This document shows positions 19,992-30,877 of a DNA stretch of 64,000 nucleotides, in pieces. Location of the stretch: contig NZ_AP025460.1 of NCBI RefSeq assembly GCF_024347315.1, positions 248,001-312,000 of the forward strand, written 5' to 3'. Every line of letters starts with the position of its first letter. Position 1 is the stretch's first letter. Below the pieces are notes generated by a model that saw only the letters and a list, made by a program, of their open reading frames with translations, did not search any database and had not been told where the DNA came from. The position numbers were made by a program, and so were the translations under genes. This stretch comes from Vibrio atlanticus (lineage in GTDB: Bacteria; Pseudomonadota; Gammaproteobacteria; Enterobacterales; Vibrionaceae).

Positions 19992-20537
19992 ATGTCCTTT
20001 AGCGATCAGAACCTTATTTGGGTTGATCTCGAGATGACAGGACTTGATCCTGAAACTCATAAAATCATTGAAATTGCTACTATCGTTACTGATAGTGAGC
20101 TTAATATCCTGGCTGAAGGACCTGTTTTGGCTATTCACCAACCTCAGAGTGAATTGGACAAGATGGACGAGTGGTGCACAACGACTCACACCGGTAGTGG
20201 CCTAGTGAAACGAATTCAAGACAGTACAGTTTCAGAACAAGATGCCATTCAACAAACGATTGAGTTTCTGGAAAAATGGGTACCAAAAGGTAAGTCACCA
20301 ATTTGTGGCAACAGCATTGGTCAAGATCGCCGATTCTTATACAAGCACATGCCAGAGCTGGAAGAGTACTTCCACTACCGCTATGTTGATGTTAGCACCC
20401 TGAAAGAGCTGACTCGCCGTTGGAAGCCTGAAGTGTTAGATGGTTTTTCTAAGTCGGGAAGCCACCTTGCATTAGACGATATTCGAGAGTCTATTGCTGA
20501 GCTGCAGTACTATCGAAAAACAATTATTAACATCTAA
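19992..20537 (+). CDS. orn: Oligoribonuclease
   Basis: A 181-residue DEDDh 3'-5' exonuclease that finishes RNA decay and degrades pGpG. Asp12 and Glu14 ([10 protein letters not shown]) begin the metal site, SIGQDRRFL gives the second Asp, and [10 protein letters not shown] supplies the His and last Asp. It is the last protein gene before the tRNA array. Confidence 0.96.
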   Translation: MSFSDQNLIWVDLEMTGLDPETHKIIEIATIVTDSELNILAEGPVLAIHQPQSELDKMDEWCTTTHTGSGLVKRIQDSTVSEQDAIQQTIEFLEKWVPKGKSPICGNSIGQDRRFLYKHMPELEEYFHYRYVDVSTLKELTRRWKPEVLDGFSKSGSHLALDDIRESIAELQYYRKTIINI

Positions 20538-20654
20538 TCAGATCAAATGTTCACGTTTATCTAACTTTTCAGGGACATAAGAGCTATTTTTTTTGCAAAT
20601 ATGTGTGCTTTTACAGCAGTTGAGTAAAAACTTGCTGATTTTTGCATTAAGGAC

Positions 20655-20682
20655 TTGCATCACAAAAAAATGCTCTTATAAT
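20655..20682 (+). promoter_or_regulatory. Promoter of the tRNA array
   Basis: TTGCAT (20655-20660), a 16-bp spacer and TATAAT (20677-20682) are followed by a G/C-rich discriminator-like stretch, as at stringently controlled stable-RNA promoters. The first tRNA begins 36 bases after the -10 box. Confidence 0.7.
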
Positions 20683-20717
20683 TCGCAGCCCTGAACGGCG
20701 AAAGACGTTTTCAGTTT

Positions 20718-20793
20718 GCGATACTAGCTCAGTTGGTAGAGCGCAACCTTGCCAAGGTTGAGGTCATCGGTTCGAACCCGATGTATCGCTCCA
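20718..20793 (+). tRNA. tRNA-Gly(GCC), copy 1
   Basis: 76 nt including an encoded CCA. The anticodon loop CTTGCCAAG gives GCC; D-loop, T-loop (GTTCGAACC) and a 7-bp acceptor stem (GCGATAC / GTATCGC) are canonical. Confidence 0.95.
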
Positions 20794-20872
20794 GATTTAT
20801 ACTTTTAGGAAGCGAATTCCTAGAGGGTCTCTTTAGAGAGAAAGACTCATTGACTTAAACAATGCATTCGGA

Positions 20873-20949
<77 letters not shown>

Positions 20950-21008
20950 CATTACAGTTGAACGTTGATTTGATGCTTTGCAGCAGAAAAGATGAACGGT
21001 TAGCTTAT

Positions 21009-21084
21009 GCGATACTAGCTCAGTTGGTAGAGCGCAACCTTGCCAAGGTTGAGGTCATCGGTTCGAACCCGATGTATCGCTCCA
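21009..21084 (+). tRNA. tRNA-Gly(GCC), copy 2
   Basis: Same sequence as copy 1. Confidence 0.95.
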
Positions 21085-21204
21085 CTTTTATTCGAACAAG
21101 AAGTAATATTCTTAGAAGCTGTCTCTTTGAGAAAGTGCTCAGAATGAAAATGGTTTAGTCTCATTGTCTTAAACGGTAATGATGCGAAAAGAGAAACATC
21201 CGGA

Positions 21205-21281
<77 letters not shown>

Positions 21282-21340
21282 CATTACAGTTGAACGTTGA
21301 TTTGATGCTTTTTAGCAGAAAAGATAAACGGTTAGCTTAT

Positions 21341-21416
21341 GCGATACTAGCTCAGTTGGTAGAGCGCAACCTTGCCAAGGTTGAGGTCATCGGTTCGAAC
21401 CCGATGTATCGCTCCA
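21341..21416 (+). tRNA. tRNA-Gly(GCC), copy 3
   Basis: Same sequence as copy 1. Confidence 0.95.
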
Positions 21417-21486
21417 AATTCTATTCTTAGAGCCTTGCTCAGAATGAAAATGCTTTAGTCTCATTGTCTTAAACAATGCATCCGGA

Positions 21487-21563
<77 letters not shown>

Positions 21564-21622
21564 CATTACAGTTAAACGTTGGTTTGATGCTTCTTAGCAG
21601 ACAAGATGAACGGTTAGCTTAT

Positions 21623-21698
21623 GCGATACTAGCTCAGTTGGTAGAGCGCAACCTTGCCAAGGTTGAGGTCATCGGTTCGAACCCGATGTATCGCTCCA
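21623..21698 (+). tRNA. tRNA-Gly(GCC), copy 4
   Basis: Same sequence as copy 1. The spacer to the next fMet gene is short (36 bp). Confidence 0.95.
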
Positions 21699-21734
21699 AT
21701 TTAAAGCCTCATTGTCTTAAACAATGCATCCGGA

Positions 21735-21811
<77 letters not shown>

Positions 21812-21870
21812 CATTACAGTTAAACGTTGGTTTGATGCTTTTTAGCAGAAAAGATAAACGGTTAGCTTAT

Positions 21871-21946
21871 GCGATACTAGCTCAGTTGGTAGAGCGCAAC
21901 CTTGCCAAGGTTGAGGTCATCGGTTCGAACCCGATGTATCGCTCCA
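21871..21946 (+). tRNA. tRNA-Gly(GCC), copy 5
   Basis: Same sequence as copy 1. Confidence 0.95.
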
Positions 21947-22034
21947 AATTCTATTCTTAGAGCCTTGCTCAGAATGAAAATGGTTTAGTCTCATTGTCTT
22001 AAACGGTAATGATGCGAAAAGAGAAACATCCGGA

Positions 22035-22111
<77 letters not shown>

Positions 22112-22170
22112 CATTACAGTTAAACGTTGGTTTGATGCTTCTTAGCAGAAAAGATGAACGGTTAGCTTAT

Positions 22171-22246
22171 GCGATACTAGCTCAGTTGGTAGAGCGCAAC
22201 CTTGCCAAGGTTGAGGTCATCGGTTCGAACCCGATGTATCGCTCCA
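22171..22246 (+). tRNA. tRNA-Gly(GCC), copy 6
   Basis: Same sequence as copy 1. The following spacer nearly repeats that after copy 4. Confidence 0.95.
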
Positions 22247-22282
22247 ATTTAAAGCTTCATTGTCTTAAACAATGCATCCGGA

Positions 22283-22359
<77 letters not shown>

Positions 22360-22418
22360 CATTACAGTTGAACGTTGATTTGATGCTTTGTAGCAGAAAA
22401 TATGAACGGTTAGCTTAT

Positions 22419-22494
22419 GCGATACTAGCTCAGTTGGTAGAGCGCAACCTTGCCAAGGTTGAGGTCATCGGTTCGAACCCGATGTATCGCTCCA
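22419..22494 (+). tRNA. tRNA-Gly(GCC), copy 7
   Basis: Same sequence as copy 1. The following spacer nearly repeats that after copy 1. Confidence 0.95.
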
Positions 22495-22572
22495 GCTTTA
22501 TACTTTTAGGAAATAAATTCCTAGAGGGTCTCTTAGAGACAAAGACTCATTGACTTAAACAATGCATCCGGA

Positions 22573-22649
<77 letters not shown>

Positions 22650-22718
22650 CATTACAGTTGAACGTTGATTTGATGCTTTGTAGCAGAAAAGACGAACGGT
22701 TAGCTTATGCGATACTAG

Positions 22719-22794
22719 CTCAGTTGGTAGAGCGCAACCTTGCCAAGGTTGAGGTCATCGGTTCGAACCCGATGTATCGCTCCAGTTTACTTTT
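22719..22794 (+). tRNA. tRNA-Gly(GCC), copy 8
   Basis: Same sequence as copy 1. It is the last gene of the array. Confidence 0.95.
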
Positions 22795-22896
22795 CATGGT
22801 AAACAAAACTCTTTAAGCCACAGTGTTTAAAGACGACCTTACCGGTCACGCTCTTTCTTTAATGCTGCGAAGCATAATCCCCCCAAAAAGCAAATA

Positions 22897-22923
22897 ATCC
22901 TCCATTATGGTGGATATTTTTTT
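22897..22923 (+). terminator. Terminator of the tRNA array
   Basis: ATCCTCC and GGTGGAT pair with one internal T-T mismatch around an ATTAT loop, followed by a T7 tract. A shorter stem (GTTTAC / GTAAAC, 22795-22814) directly after the last tRNA may help 3' processing. Confidence 0.65.
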
Positions 22924-23395
22924 GTCTTAAATTTTTGTTAGCAACAAGAATGCTAGTAAACATCAGGTCTCTGAAGCAGATACTTGAGGTTTTTCATATC
23001 TATAAACAGACTTATCCACAAAGTATCAAGTGTGGATAACTTGGTTGATAAAGTTATTTCAGACCTAATTCTTTACATTTCTCTAAAAGATCTTTCTTGT
23101 TTTCAGTATATTAGCTGAATTGTTCCGATCGTAACTCATTGTTTTTTATCAGGTTGAATGCTTACCTTGAATTTGATAAAAGATCGTTAACTTGTTGTTT
23201 TTTGATCTTAATCATTTATCGGTACTGTGTTTAACTTTACGTGGGTGTCGGAAGTTTACGAGAGTTCTGAATTTTTTCCACATTGTTAGAATTGAGAACA
23301 AGGTCAAACATTGTTCGAAAATTATGTGCAACGAGTTGTGTTGTATGGTGGGTTGTTGGTGTGGGTTGACCTGCCAATCGTTGATGGCTAAGGGG
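22924..23395. other. datA-like DnaA-box region between the tRNA-Gly array and queG
   Basis: 472 bp, AT-rich and without a gene. It holds a perfect DnaA box TTATCCACA at 23012-23020, its exact inverse TGTGGATAA at 23031-23039 (10 bp apart) and a third consensus box TTTTCCACA at 23274-23282. A near match TGTGTTTAA occurs at about 23226-23234. Several GATC sites lie within it. In E. coli the DnaA-titrating, DnaA-ATP-hydrolysing locus datA lies in exactly this place, after the glyVXY tRNA genes and near queG. I did not find a clear IHF consensus, though TAACTTGGTTGATA (about 23037-23050) is one base off the spacing. Confidence 0.6.
23012..23039. promoter_or_regulatory. Inverted pair of perfect DnaA boxes
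   Basis: TTATCCACA on the plus strand and TGTGGATAA (the same box on the minus strand) are separated by ten bases. Confidence 0.75.
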
Positions 23396-24574
23396 CTAGG
23401 CGTCTCTTGGTAGCCCTTTCTCAACGATGCGTATTAGCCTGTGCTTTTTGGTGAGGATTTTGCTGCTATTTTTTTGCACACAGCTATTTTTCTGCGTAGA
23501 GCTATCTTCTTGCATGCTGCTAGCATTGGGTAACTGTTGTAGTTGTTTATTTAAAGCCCACTCAATATGCACATCCAGCATTTCGTTGTTGCCTCGATGA
23601 GATTCCAGTGTTTCAACAATGCGTTGTTGAAATGGCGCATTGCCCATAGCAACAAAAATATTGCGTAACCATTGGGTGTGTCCAATACGTCTTATCGCTG
23701 AGCCTTCCATCTTCTTTAGGAAGGTCGCTTCATCCCAACTTGAAAGTGAAACAAGGTCTGCCTCTCGGAAGTCTTCTCTGCGGTGGAAGTCTGTTTGCTC
23801 AGTGAGTTCGGCATGGCGGTTCCACGGGCAAACTAACTGACAGTCATCGCAACCGTAAATACGATTACCAATTGCGTCTCTATACTCTTCCGGGATCACA
23901 CCATCATATTCAATGGTTAAGTACGAGATACATTTTCGAGCATCCACTACGCCATCAGCAATAATGGCGCCAGTTGGACAAGAGGTGATACATGCGGTGC
24001 ATTTGCCGCACTCATCGACACTGGGTTCATCTGTTGGAAGAGGTATGTTAACTAACAATTCTCCTAGGAAGAACCAAGAGCCAGCGTCTTTATCAAGAAT
24101 TAATGAGTGTTTACCTGTCCAGCCCAACCCTGCTTTTTGAGCGAGCGGTCGTTCCAAGATGGGCGCTGAATCTACGAAAGGACGTGAGTCTAAACCTTCG
24201 ACTTCCTTCTCGATTCTTTGTCCCAGCTTTTTCAACTGGTTGCGGAACAATTTGTGATAATCGCGGCCTAAAGAATAACGGCTGATATAACCTTGAGTGG
24301 TATCGCTTAGGTTAGAGGCAAACTGAGCTTCTGGTGGTAGATAGTTCATTCGGGCGCTGATCACTCGAATGGTGCCTGGGTGAAGTTCATTGGGACGAGC
24401 ACGCATCATCCCATGTCGAGCCATCCAATCCATTTCGCCGTGGTTGCCAGCATCTAGCCATGCTTGAAGAGGGGCTTCATGTTCACTTAAATCAACATCG
24501 CAGATGCCAACTTTTTGAAAGCCGAGTTCTTTTCCCCAGATTTTAATTTTTTCAGCAAGATGGTCTAGATTCAT
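23396..24574 (-). CDS. queG: Epoxyqueuosine reductase QueG
   Basis: A 392-residue cobalamin- and iron-sulfur-dependent enzyme that makes the last step of queuosine in tRNA. FVDSAPILERPLAQKAGLG holds the catalytic Asp. Two [4Fe-4S] clusters are bound by CGKCTACITSCPTGAI and CISY/CDDCQLVCPWN. The C-terminal HEAT-like region is followed by an unusual Ser/Gln/Asn-rich stretch (about 350-375, QEDSSTQKNSCVQKNSSK) before a basic end. I chose the ATG at 24574 (MNLDHLAEK); the frame extends 24 codons upstream without family support. Confidence 0.93.
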   Translation of the reverse strand: MNLDHLAEKIKIWGKELGFQKVGICDVDLSEHEAPLQAWLDAGNHGEMDWMARHGMMRARPNELHPGTIRVISARMNYLPPEAQFASNLSDTTQGYISRYSLGRDYHKLFRNQLKKLGQRIEKEVEGLDSRPFVDSAPILERPLAQKAGLGWTGKHSLILDKDAGSWFFLGELLVNIPLPTDEPSVDECGKCTACITSCPTGAIIADGVVDARKCISYLTIEYDGVIPEEYRDAIGNRIYGCDDCQLVCPWNRHAELTEQTDFHRREDFREADLVSLSSWDEATFLKKMEGSAIRRIGHTQWLRNIFVAMGNAPFQQRIVETLESHRGNNEMLDVHIEWALNKQLQQLPNASSMQEDSSTQKNSCVQKNSSKILTKKHRLIRIVEKGLPRDA

Positions 24575-24821
24575 GGCTTCATTCTTAATTCTTATTTTCT
24601 CTGTTTTACAATTAGAGATAAGGCTAATTAAAATTAGGTTCGGCAAAAATGGGGGCGGATCTTAACGGATCTTAGTGGTATTGACCAGAACAGACGTGTT
24701 TTGATCAGTATTTTTCATAGAACTTACACTTGAGTGCTTGTCTCTCAAAAGCATCACGGTTTACTATTCTTGTTCTTTTGATTTTTATATAGTCAACGAT
24801 CGATTTTTAGAGAACGTATTC

Positions 24822-25286
24822 ATGAGCACGAAACAATTTACTTTGAAAGATGAACAAGCAACGATTCAATTAGGAACGGAGCTTTCTAATCTTTGCTCAC
24901 AGCAGACAACTATTTATCTGCATGGTGATCTTGGCGCAGGTAAAACGACTTTCAGTCGTGGTTTTGTAAAAGCACTTGGCCATCAAGGAAATGTAAAGAG
25001 CCCAACGTATACTCTAGTTGAACCTTATCAACTTGCCGATTGGCAGGTGTACCATTTTGATCTTTATCGCCTAGCCGATCCTGAAGAATTAGAGTTTATG
25101 GGGATTCGTGACTACTTCACGCCTGATGCTATCTGTTTGGTTGAATGGCCAGAGAAAGGTTATGGAATGCTACCAGAAGCAGATTTGGATATTGATATTC
25201 GTTACCAAGACGATCACCGCATTGTTTCTTTAACCGCTAACAGTGAATACGGACAGCGCTTACTTAGTCAGTTGGAGTTATGTTGA
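24822..25286 (+). CDS. tsaE: tRNA threonylcarbamoyladenosine ATPase TsaE
   Basis: A 154-residue P-loop ATPase of the t6A37 complex (TsaB-TsaD-TsaE). The Walker A is GDLGAGKTT (residues 35-43); [10 protein letters not shown] and VEWPEKG are family blocks. I start at the ATG at 24822 ([10 protein letters not shown]). An upstream in-frame ATG at 24738 would add 28 residues that do not look like TsaE. It overlaps amiB by 7 bp. The nnr gene that precedes tsaE in E. coli is not here. Confidence 0.94.
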   Translation: MSTKQFTLKDEQATIQLGTELSNLCSQQTTIYLHGDLGAGKTTFSRGFVKALGHQGNVKSPTYTLVEPYQLADWQVYHFDLYRLADPEELEFMGIRDYFTPDAICLVEWPEKGYGMLPEADLDIDIRYQDDHRIVSLTANSEYGQRLLSQLELC

Positions 25287-27001
25287 TTTCTAGACGCCTT
25301 ATTTCAGCAGTAGCTATGTTGGCTGCTGTTTTTTCTATACTGTTTTCTTCACTTGTTTCTGCAAACTCACTAAAGAGTTTAAGGGTTTGGCCTTCTCCAG
25401 AAGAAACTCGTGTGGTTATCGATTTAAAATCAGAAGCGGATTTCAGCTATTTCACCCTGAGTAGCCCGAGTCGCTTGGTTGTTGATTTAAAAAAGACCAA
25501 CCTTGCAACTAAGTTACCGGTCGTGGTGAAAGACAGCCCCGTTCTATCTAAGATTCGTAAAAGCTCACCGCCAGACAAAAACACGTATCGCTTGGTTTTT
25601 GAGTTAAAGAAGTCGTCTAAAGCAGAGTTGTTTAAACTCAGTCCGACTCCTGGTGGTCAGTACGGACATCGCTTGGTGATCGATTTGCCTCATGGTGCGG
25701 CAAGTAAAGGCAAAGCAACATCAACGCCGACTAAGCCAACAGTGAGTAAGAACCTCAATCAAGTTAAGCGTCAGCGTGATGTTCTGATTGTGATTGACCC
25801 AGGTCACGGTGGTGAAGATCCTGGCTCAATCGGTCCATCTCGTAAATATGAGAAGAATGCGACTTTGAGTATCTCCCGCAAGTTGGCTGCACAATTAAAT
25901 GCAGTTCCGGGAATCAAAACGCGTTTAACGCGTAACGCTGACTATTTTGTAAACCTAAACAGACGTGTCGCGATTGCTCGTGAGAACGAAGCTCACCTGC
26001 TGATCTCTATTCACGCCGATGCCTTTACGACGCCTCAACCAAGAGGTGGTTCGGTGTTTGTGTTGAATACTCGACGCGCGAACACCGAAATCTCACGCTG
26101 GATTGAGAACAAAGAGAAACAGTCAGAATTGCTTGGGGGGAGCGGTGCTGCGTTCACGGGTAATATTGATGATAAGAACGTAAACCAAACCCTGCTTGAT
26201 TTGCAGTTTAGCCATTCTCAAAAAGAGGGTTATAAACTGGCAACGACCATTCTGTCTGAAATGGGTAAGGTCGCGAAACTGCATAACAGTAAGCCGATTA
26301 ACACCAGCTTGGCAGTGTTACGTTCACCACAGATTCCATCGGTACTGGTAGAGACAGGCTTTATCTCGAATCCGACGGAAGAGAAGCTGCTCTTCCAACG
26401 TTCACATCAAGATAAGCTTGCGCGCGCAGTAACTAAAGCGGTCGTTAAGTATTTGAAGGCTAACCCGCCAGAAGGGATTATCATATCGAACGCAACGTCA
26501 TCAGCGAGTAGCGTGAGCCAACATAAAGTGTCTCGTGGTGAGTCTCTGTCTGTGATTGCGAGTAAATATGGCACGTCGACACAGACATTGATGAAATTCA
26601 ACAATCTGAAATCGAGTAGTCTAGCCATCGGTCAGGTGCTTAAGATTCCAAGCAGTGCTTCAGGCTCCTCTTCTAGTAGCGCAGTCAAAACCAAGACCAT
26701 CACTCACACGGTTAAGTCTGGAGAATACTTAGGCAAGATAGCCAGTCGCTATAAAGTGTTAGTTGCGGACATTAAACGCGAGAACCGCTTGAAATCAGAG
26801 ACACTAAGAGTGGGCCAAAAGTTACGTATTACGGTTGAAGTTAAAGATGTTCCTCTACGTAAACATAAGGTCGCTAGAGGCGATTATCTTGGCAAGATTG
26901 CTTCAAAATACGGTGTGAGCGTCAACAGTATTCGCAAAGCAAACAAACTGCGTTCTGATGAATTGGCCATTGGCCAAGTACTGATTATTCCGCACAAATA
27001 A
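25280..27001 (+). CDS. amiB: N-acetylmuramoyl-L-alanine amidase AmiB
   Basis: A 573-residue periplasmic amidase that splits septal peptidoglycan during division. A signal peptide (1-29) leads to an AMIN domain (about 30-130) for septal targeting, then Amidase_3 (about 168-390). Zinc ligands include the His in [11 protein letters not shown] and the later Glu and His; [17 protein letters not shown] holds the catalytic Glu. Three LysM repeats follow ([27 protein letters not shown]). E. coli AmiB lacks LysM; their presence is common in Vibrio. Confidence 0.95.
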   Translation: MLISRRLISAVAMLAAVFSILFSSLVSANSLKSLRVWPSPEETRVVIDLKSEADFSYFTLSSPSRLVVDLKKTNLATKLPVVVKDSPVLSKIRKSSPPDKNTYRLVFELKKSSKAELFKLSPTPGGQYGHRLVIDLPHGAASKGKATSTPTKPTVSKNLNQVKRQRDVLIVIDPGHGGEDPGSIGPSRKYEKNATLSISRKLAAQLNAVPGIKTRLTRNADYFVNLNRRVAIARENEAHLLISIHADAFTTPQPRGGSVFVLNTRRANTEISRWIENKEKQSELLGGSGAAFTGNIDDKNVNQTLLDLQFSHSQKEGYKLATTILSEMGKVAKLHNSKPINTSLAVLRSPQIPSVLVETGFISNPTEEKLLFQRSHQDKLARAVTKAVVKYLKANPPEGIIISNATSSASSVSQHKVSRGESLSVIASKYGTSTQTLMKFNNLKSSSLAIGQVLKIPSSASGSSSSSAVKTKTITHTVKSGEYLGKIASRYKVLVADIKRENRLKSETLRVGQKLRITVEVKDVPLRKHKVARGDYLGKIASKYGVSVNSIRKANKLRSDELAIGQVLIIPHK

Positions 27002-27102
27002 CCTTGGAAGTAACTAAGTAATTAAGTGTGCGGTTGTTCAAACGGTAGAAGTGTTAATAACGCACAAGTGTTCCCATCAATGGCAGTAAGGTAGCTATAC
27101 AT

Positions 27103-29274
27103 ATGACGATTAAAATACTGCCAGCTCGGTTAGCTAACCAAATTGCAGCGGGTGAAGTAGTCGAAAGACCCGCTTCTGTTGTGAAAGAGTTGGTTGAGAA
27201 CAGTTTGGATTCCGGCGCGACACGTATCGATATTGATATCGAAAAAGGTGGCGCTAAGATGATCCGCGTTCGTGACAACGGCAAGGGCATTGTTAAAGAT
27301 GAGCTTGCCTTGGCATTAAGCCGTCATGCTACCTCTAAAATTCATACTCTTGATGACCTTGAAGCGATCGTCAGCCTAGGTTTCCGAGGTGAAGCACTGG
27401 CGAGTATTAGCTCTGTTGCCCGCCTAACTATGACTTCACGTCCTACGACTCAGGATCAAGCTTGGGCTGCACACAGTGAAGGTCGTGATATGCAGGTGAA
27501 ACTGCAGCCAGCAGCGCATCCCATTGGCACCTCGGTTGAGGTATTGGATCTGTTCTTCAATACTCCGGCACGACGTAAATTCTTACGCACCGAGAAAACT
27601 GAATTCACGCATATCGATGAGCTGCTTAAACGCATTGCATTGAGCCGTTTTGATGTGACGATTAACCTTCGTCATAACGGTAAAATGATTCGTCAGTACC
27701 GCGCTGCAAAAACACAAGTTCAAGCCGAAAAGCGCATCGCAGCTGTATGTGGTAATCCTTTTGTTCGCCATATGCTTAAGATCGAACTTGAGCATCAAGG
27801 CTTAAAACTTCATGGCTGGATCACCACGCCTGAAGGAGCAAGACAACAAAGCGATCTGCAATACTGTTATGTGAATGGTCGTATGATGCGTGACAAGCTG
27901 ATCAATCATGCGATTCGTCAAAGCTACGAAACTAGCTTGCGCCCCGACCAATTCGCGACGTATGTGTTGTTCATTGAGCTAGACCCGCATCAGGTGGACG
28001 TGAATGTTCATCCTGCAAAACATGAAGTGCGTTTTCATCAAGCCCGCCTTGTACACGACTTCATCTACCAAGCCTTGAGTGATGGCTTAGCACAGAGTAA
28101 GCAAATCGATGCGGCGCCTGTGAATCAATCTGCTTTCCATCAATCAGAAGCGCCAAGTTATCAGCAAGATGATTCGGTGCCTGAAGTTGATGGTGTTGCA
28201 AGTTTCGCTGAACCTGAAAACACGCTACCTAGTAGCGCGGATCAAAGCCAAGTTTCGGAAAGGGTGCGACATGCTATTGAGCAAACGCCAGCCTACCCAA
28301 GAAAAGCCGAATCTGAACAGGTTTATGATCAACCTCAGCACAGCGTTAATGATGGTGGGCAGCGTTATAGCTCGCCAGCTAATCGAGGTTCATCGCCTAA
28401 CATAGGTCCGTCGGCTCATGAAACCAGTTTTACCGGCTCGCCTCGCCAAGAGTGGATAGAGTCTCGACCTGAACCTAAAAAAGAAAAAGAGCCGCACCAA
28501 CATCATGGTGAGCCTGCTCCATCTAAGCGAGAAGTGAAGGCCTATAAAGAGCTTCTGAAAACGCCAGGTTTTGATGACCAAGTTGTAGAACCATCCTCAC
28601 CTCACGAGCATGTGGCTCAAGTGAACCCAATAGAAACTAAACCAGCTCAACAGAATCCAGCCCATTCAAAGTCAAGAGTACCTGTGACGGACTTGGGCAA
28701 AGCGGTCTCGATTGTGGAACGTCAGTATTTGGTGATGGGTAATAAGAACGGCAGTGTGTTGGTTTCTTTGGCTAAGGCTGAGTTATTGCGTATTGTTGGC
28801 CAGCTTGATACGCGTGATGGCGCGTTAAAGAGCCAACCATTATTAGTGCCTTTATCCATCAAATTAGGCGCTGATTTAGTCGGTGTCGCTAAGGCGCTAA
28901 GTCCAATGCTGTCTGTGCTTGGTATCGAGCTTAAAGCTAGGAATAACGAAGCGATAATGGTGATGGGAGTGCCTTCTCCTTTGAGGCAGCAAAACTTACA
29001 AATTTTGATCCCAGATCTGTTATCGTACGCGGCTTCAATAAACGCTCAGGCCTCGGAAACTCAAGGTCATAGCTTTTCTAGCGATACGTTACCATTACTG
29101 GTTAACTGGATCGGGATTCAGACAGCACAAGTAAAAAACGACTACACTTTATCTGAAGCGGTTCAACTAGTTGGGGAACTTGAGCAACTTTGGCATGGTC
29201 TACTTCCATTAGATGATCCCGAATTTGTTAATCCTATCGACTTTTCTGCAACCATCGCTGCTTTTATGGCTTAG
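27103..29274 (+). CDS. mutL: DNA mismatch repair protein MutL
   Basis: A 723-residue mismatch-repair coordinator. The N-terminal GHKL ATPase has [30 protein letters not shown] (catalytic Glu/Asn), DNGKGI and [11 protein letters not shown] long Gln/Ser/Pro-rich linker spans about 340-530. The C-terminal dimerisation domain lacks the metal-binding DQHAxxE endonuclease motif, as in MutH-dependent gammaproteobacteria. It forms the usual run amiB-mutL-miaA-hfq. Confidence 0.96.
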   Translation: MTIKILPARLANQIAAGEVVERPASVVKELVENSLDSGATRIDIDIEKGGAKMIRVRDNGKGIVKDELALALSRHATSKIHTLDDLEAIVSLGFRGEALASISSVARLTMTSRPTTQDQAWAAHSEGRDMQVKLQPAAHPIGTSVEVLDLFFNTPARRKFLRTEKTEFTHIDELLKRIALSRFDVTINLRHNGKMIRQYRAAKTQVQAEKRIAAVCGNPFVRHMLKIELEHQGLKLHGWITTPEGARQQSDLQYCYVNGRMMRDKLINHAIRQSYETSLRPDQFATYVLFIELDPHQVDVNVHPAKHEVRFHQARLVHDFIYQALSDGLAQSKQIDAAPVNQSAFHQSEAPSYQQDDSVPEVDGVASFAEPENTLPSSADQSQVSERVRHAIEQTPAYPRKAESEQVYDQPQHSVNDGGQRYSSPANRGSSPNIGPSAHETSFTGSPRQEWIESRPEPKKEKEPHQHHGEPAPSKREVKAYKELLKTPGFDDQVVEPSSPHEHVAQVNPIETKPAQQNPAHSKSRVPVTDLGKAVSIVERQYLVMGNKNGSVLVSLAKAELLRIVGQLDTRDGALKSQPLLVPLSIKLGADLVGVAKALSPMLSVLGIELKARNNEAIMVMGVPSPLRQQNLQILIPDLLSYAASINAQASETQGHSFSSDTLPLLVNWIGIQTAQVKNDYTLSEAVQLVGELEQLWHGLLPLDDPEFVNPIDFSATIAAFMA

Positions 29275-29441
29275 TTTGTAGGTGAATTTTCACAGCTGAG
29301 TTTTAGATAAATTAAGCTTATTTACGGCTTCGGCTGTTTACGATTTAACTGTTGCGATGAGGCTTTTCTTAGTAGACAAGTGTATCGCGACATGAAGCCT
29401 TTTAATTAAGTGCTCTAACAGAGAAATAAATACAAAATATC

Positions 29442-30374
29442 ATGACTGAAAAATTACCTTTAGCGTTGTTTTTAATGGGCCCCACGGCATCAGGAAAAAC
29501 AGATTTAGCTATCCGCTTACGTCAGAAATACCCGGTAGAGATCATCAGTGTCGATTCGGCGCTAATCTACAAAGACATGGATATTGGTACTGCTAAGCCG
29601 GATGCAGGAGAGCTCGCGCTCGCGCCTCATCGCTTGATTGATATTCTCGACCCAAGCGAAGCGTATTCTGCGGCTGACTTTCGTCGTGATGCGATCAGTG
29701 AAATGAATAAGATTGTAGCGGAAGGTAAAATCCCGCTACTTGTTGGTGGCACAATGCTTTACTACAAGGCATTGTTGGAAGGTTTATCGCCACTACCCGC
29801 TGCGGATCAAGAGATTCGTAAGCAGATTGAAGCGGAGTCTATTGAGCAGGGTTGGCAGGCATTGCACGATCAATTAAGAGAGATAGATCCCGTATCCGCT
29901 GAAAGAATACACCCAAATGATCCACAAAGGCTTTCAAGGGCATTGGAAGTTTATCGAATTTCGGGTAAAACATTAACAGAGCTAACTCAAACGAAAGGCG
30001 ATAGCCTGCCATTTCGTGTAAAACAATTTGCAATAGCTCCCAAGGAAAGGAAAGAACTCCATCGCCGCATTGAGCTGCGTTTCGAGAAGATGATAGAAGC
30101 GGGATTTGAAGATGAAATGAAAGCGTTGTACGCCAGAGAAGATCTTCACCCTGAACTGCCATCGATCCGATGCGTTGGTTATAGGCAGATGTGGGATTAT
30201 TTAGATGGGAATTGCGATTTAGACGAAGCGGTTTTCCGTGGTGTCTGCGCAACCCGTCAATTGGCCAAGCGACAAATCACCTGGTTACGCAGTTGGGATG
30301 ATTTAACTTGGTTGGATAGCGAAAACATTGAACAGGCGTTAGAAACTCTTTCAGATGCAATAGCATCTGATTAG
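29442..30374 (+). CDS. miaA: tRNA dimethylallyltransferase MiaA
   Basis: A 310-residue enzyme that adds the isopentenyl group to A37 of tRNAs reading UNN codons. The P-loop is GPTASGKT (residues 13-20). The substrate-recognition block is [19 protein letters not shown], and [12 protein letters not shown] and [14 protein letters not shown] are family signatures. Its promoter region also feeds hfq. Confidence 0.95.
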   Translation: MTEKLPLALFLMGPTASGKTDLAIRLRQKYPVEIISVDSALIYKDMDIGTAKPDAGELALAPHRLIDILDPSEAYSAADFRRDAISEMNKIVAEGKIPLLVGGTMLYYKALLEGLSPLPAADQEIRKQIEAESIEQGWQALHDQLREIDPVSAERIHPNDPQRLSRALEVYRISGKTLTELTQTKGDSLPFRVKQFAIAPKERKELHRRIELRFEKMIEAGFEDEMKALYAREDLHPELPSIRCVGYRQMWDYLDGNCDLDEAVFRGVCATRQLAKRQITWLRSWDDLTWLDSENIEQALETLSDAIASD

Positions 30375-30380
30375 TATTGC

Positions 30381-30390
30381 TGTGTATAAT
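30381..30390 (+). promoter_or_regulatory. Extended -10 promoter upstream of hfq
   Basis: TGTGTATAAT, an extended -10 hexamer at 30385-30390, lies about 180 bp before hfq. No clear -35 is needed with a TGn extension. Transcription from miaA probably also reads through. Confidence 0.55.
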
Positions 30391-30536
30391 GTGATCGCTT
30401 TTGCGTGAATATACTCTGGAAAGGATCAGTTGTTGAGGCTTTTAAAAATCACAGCCTTTCAATAACAACGGAGTTTTTTTATTCGTTTAGCTCAGATGCA
30501 AAGGCCGCACCTTTTTGTGCACCACTAGCTAAATAA

Positions 30537-30833
<297 letters not shown>

Positions 30834-30877
30834 TCGTTCAATTGATACAGCTTGCGCTGTAATAAGGAGTTGGTTGC

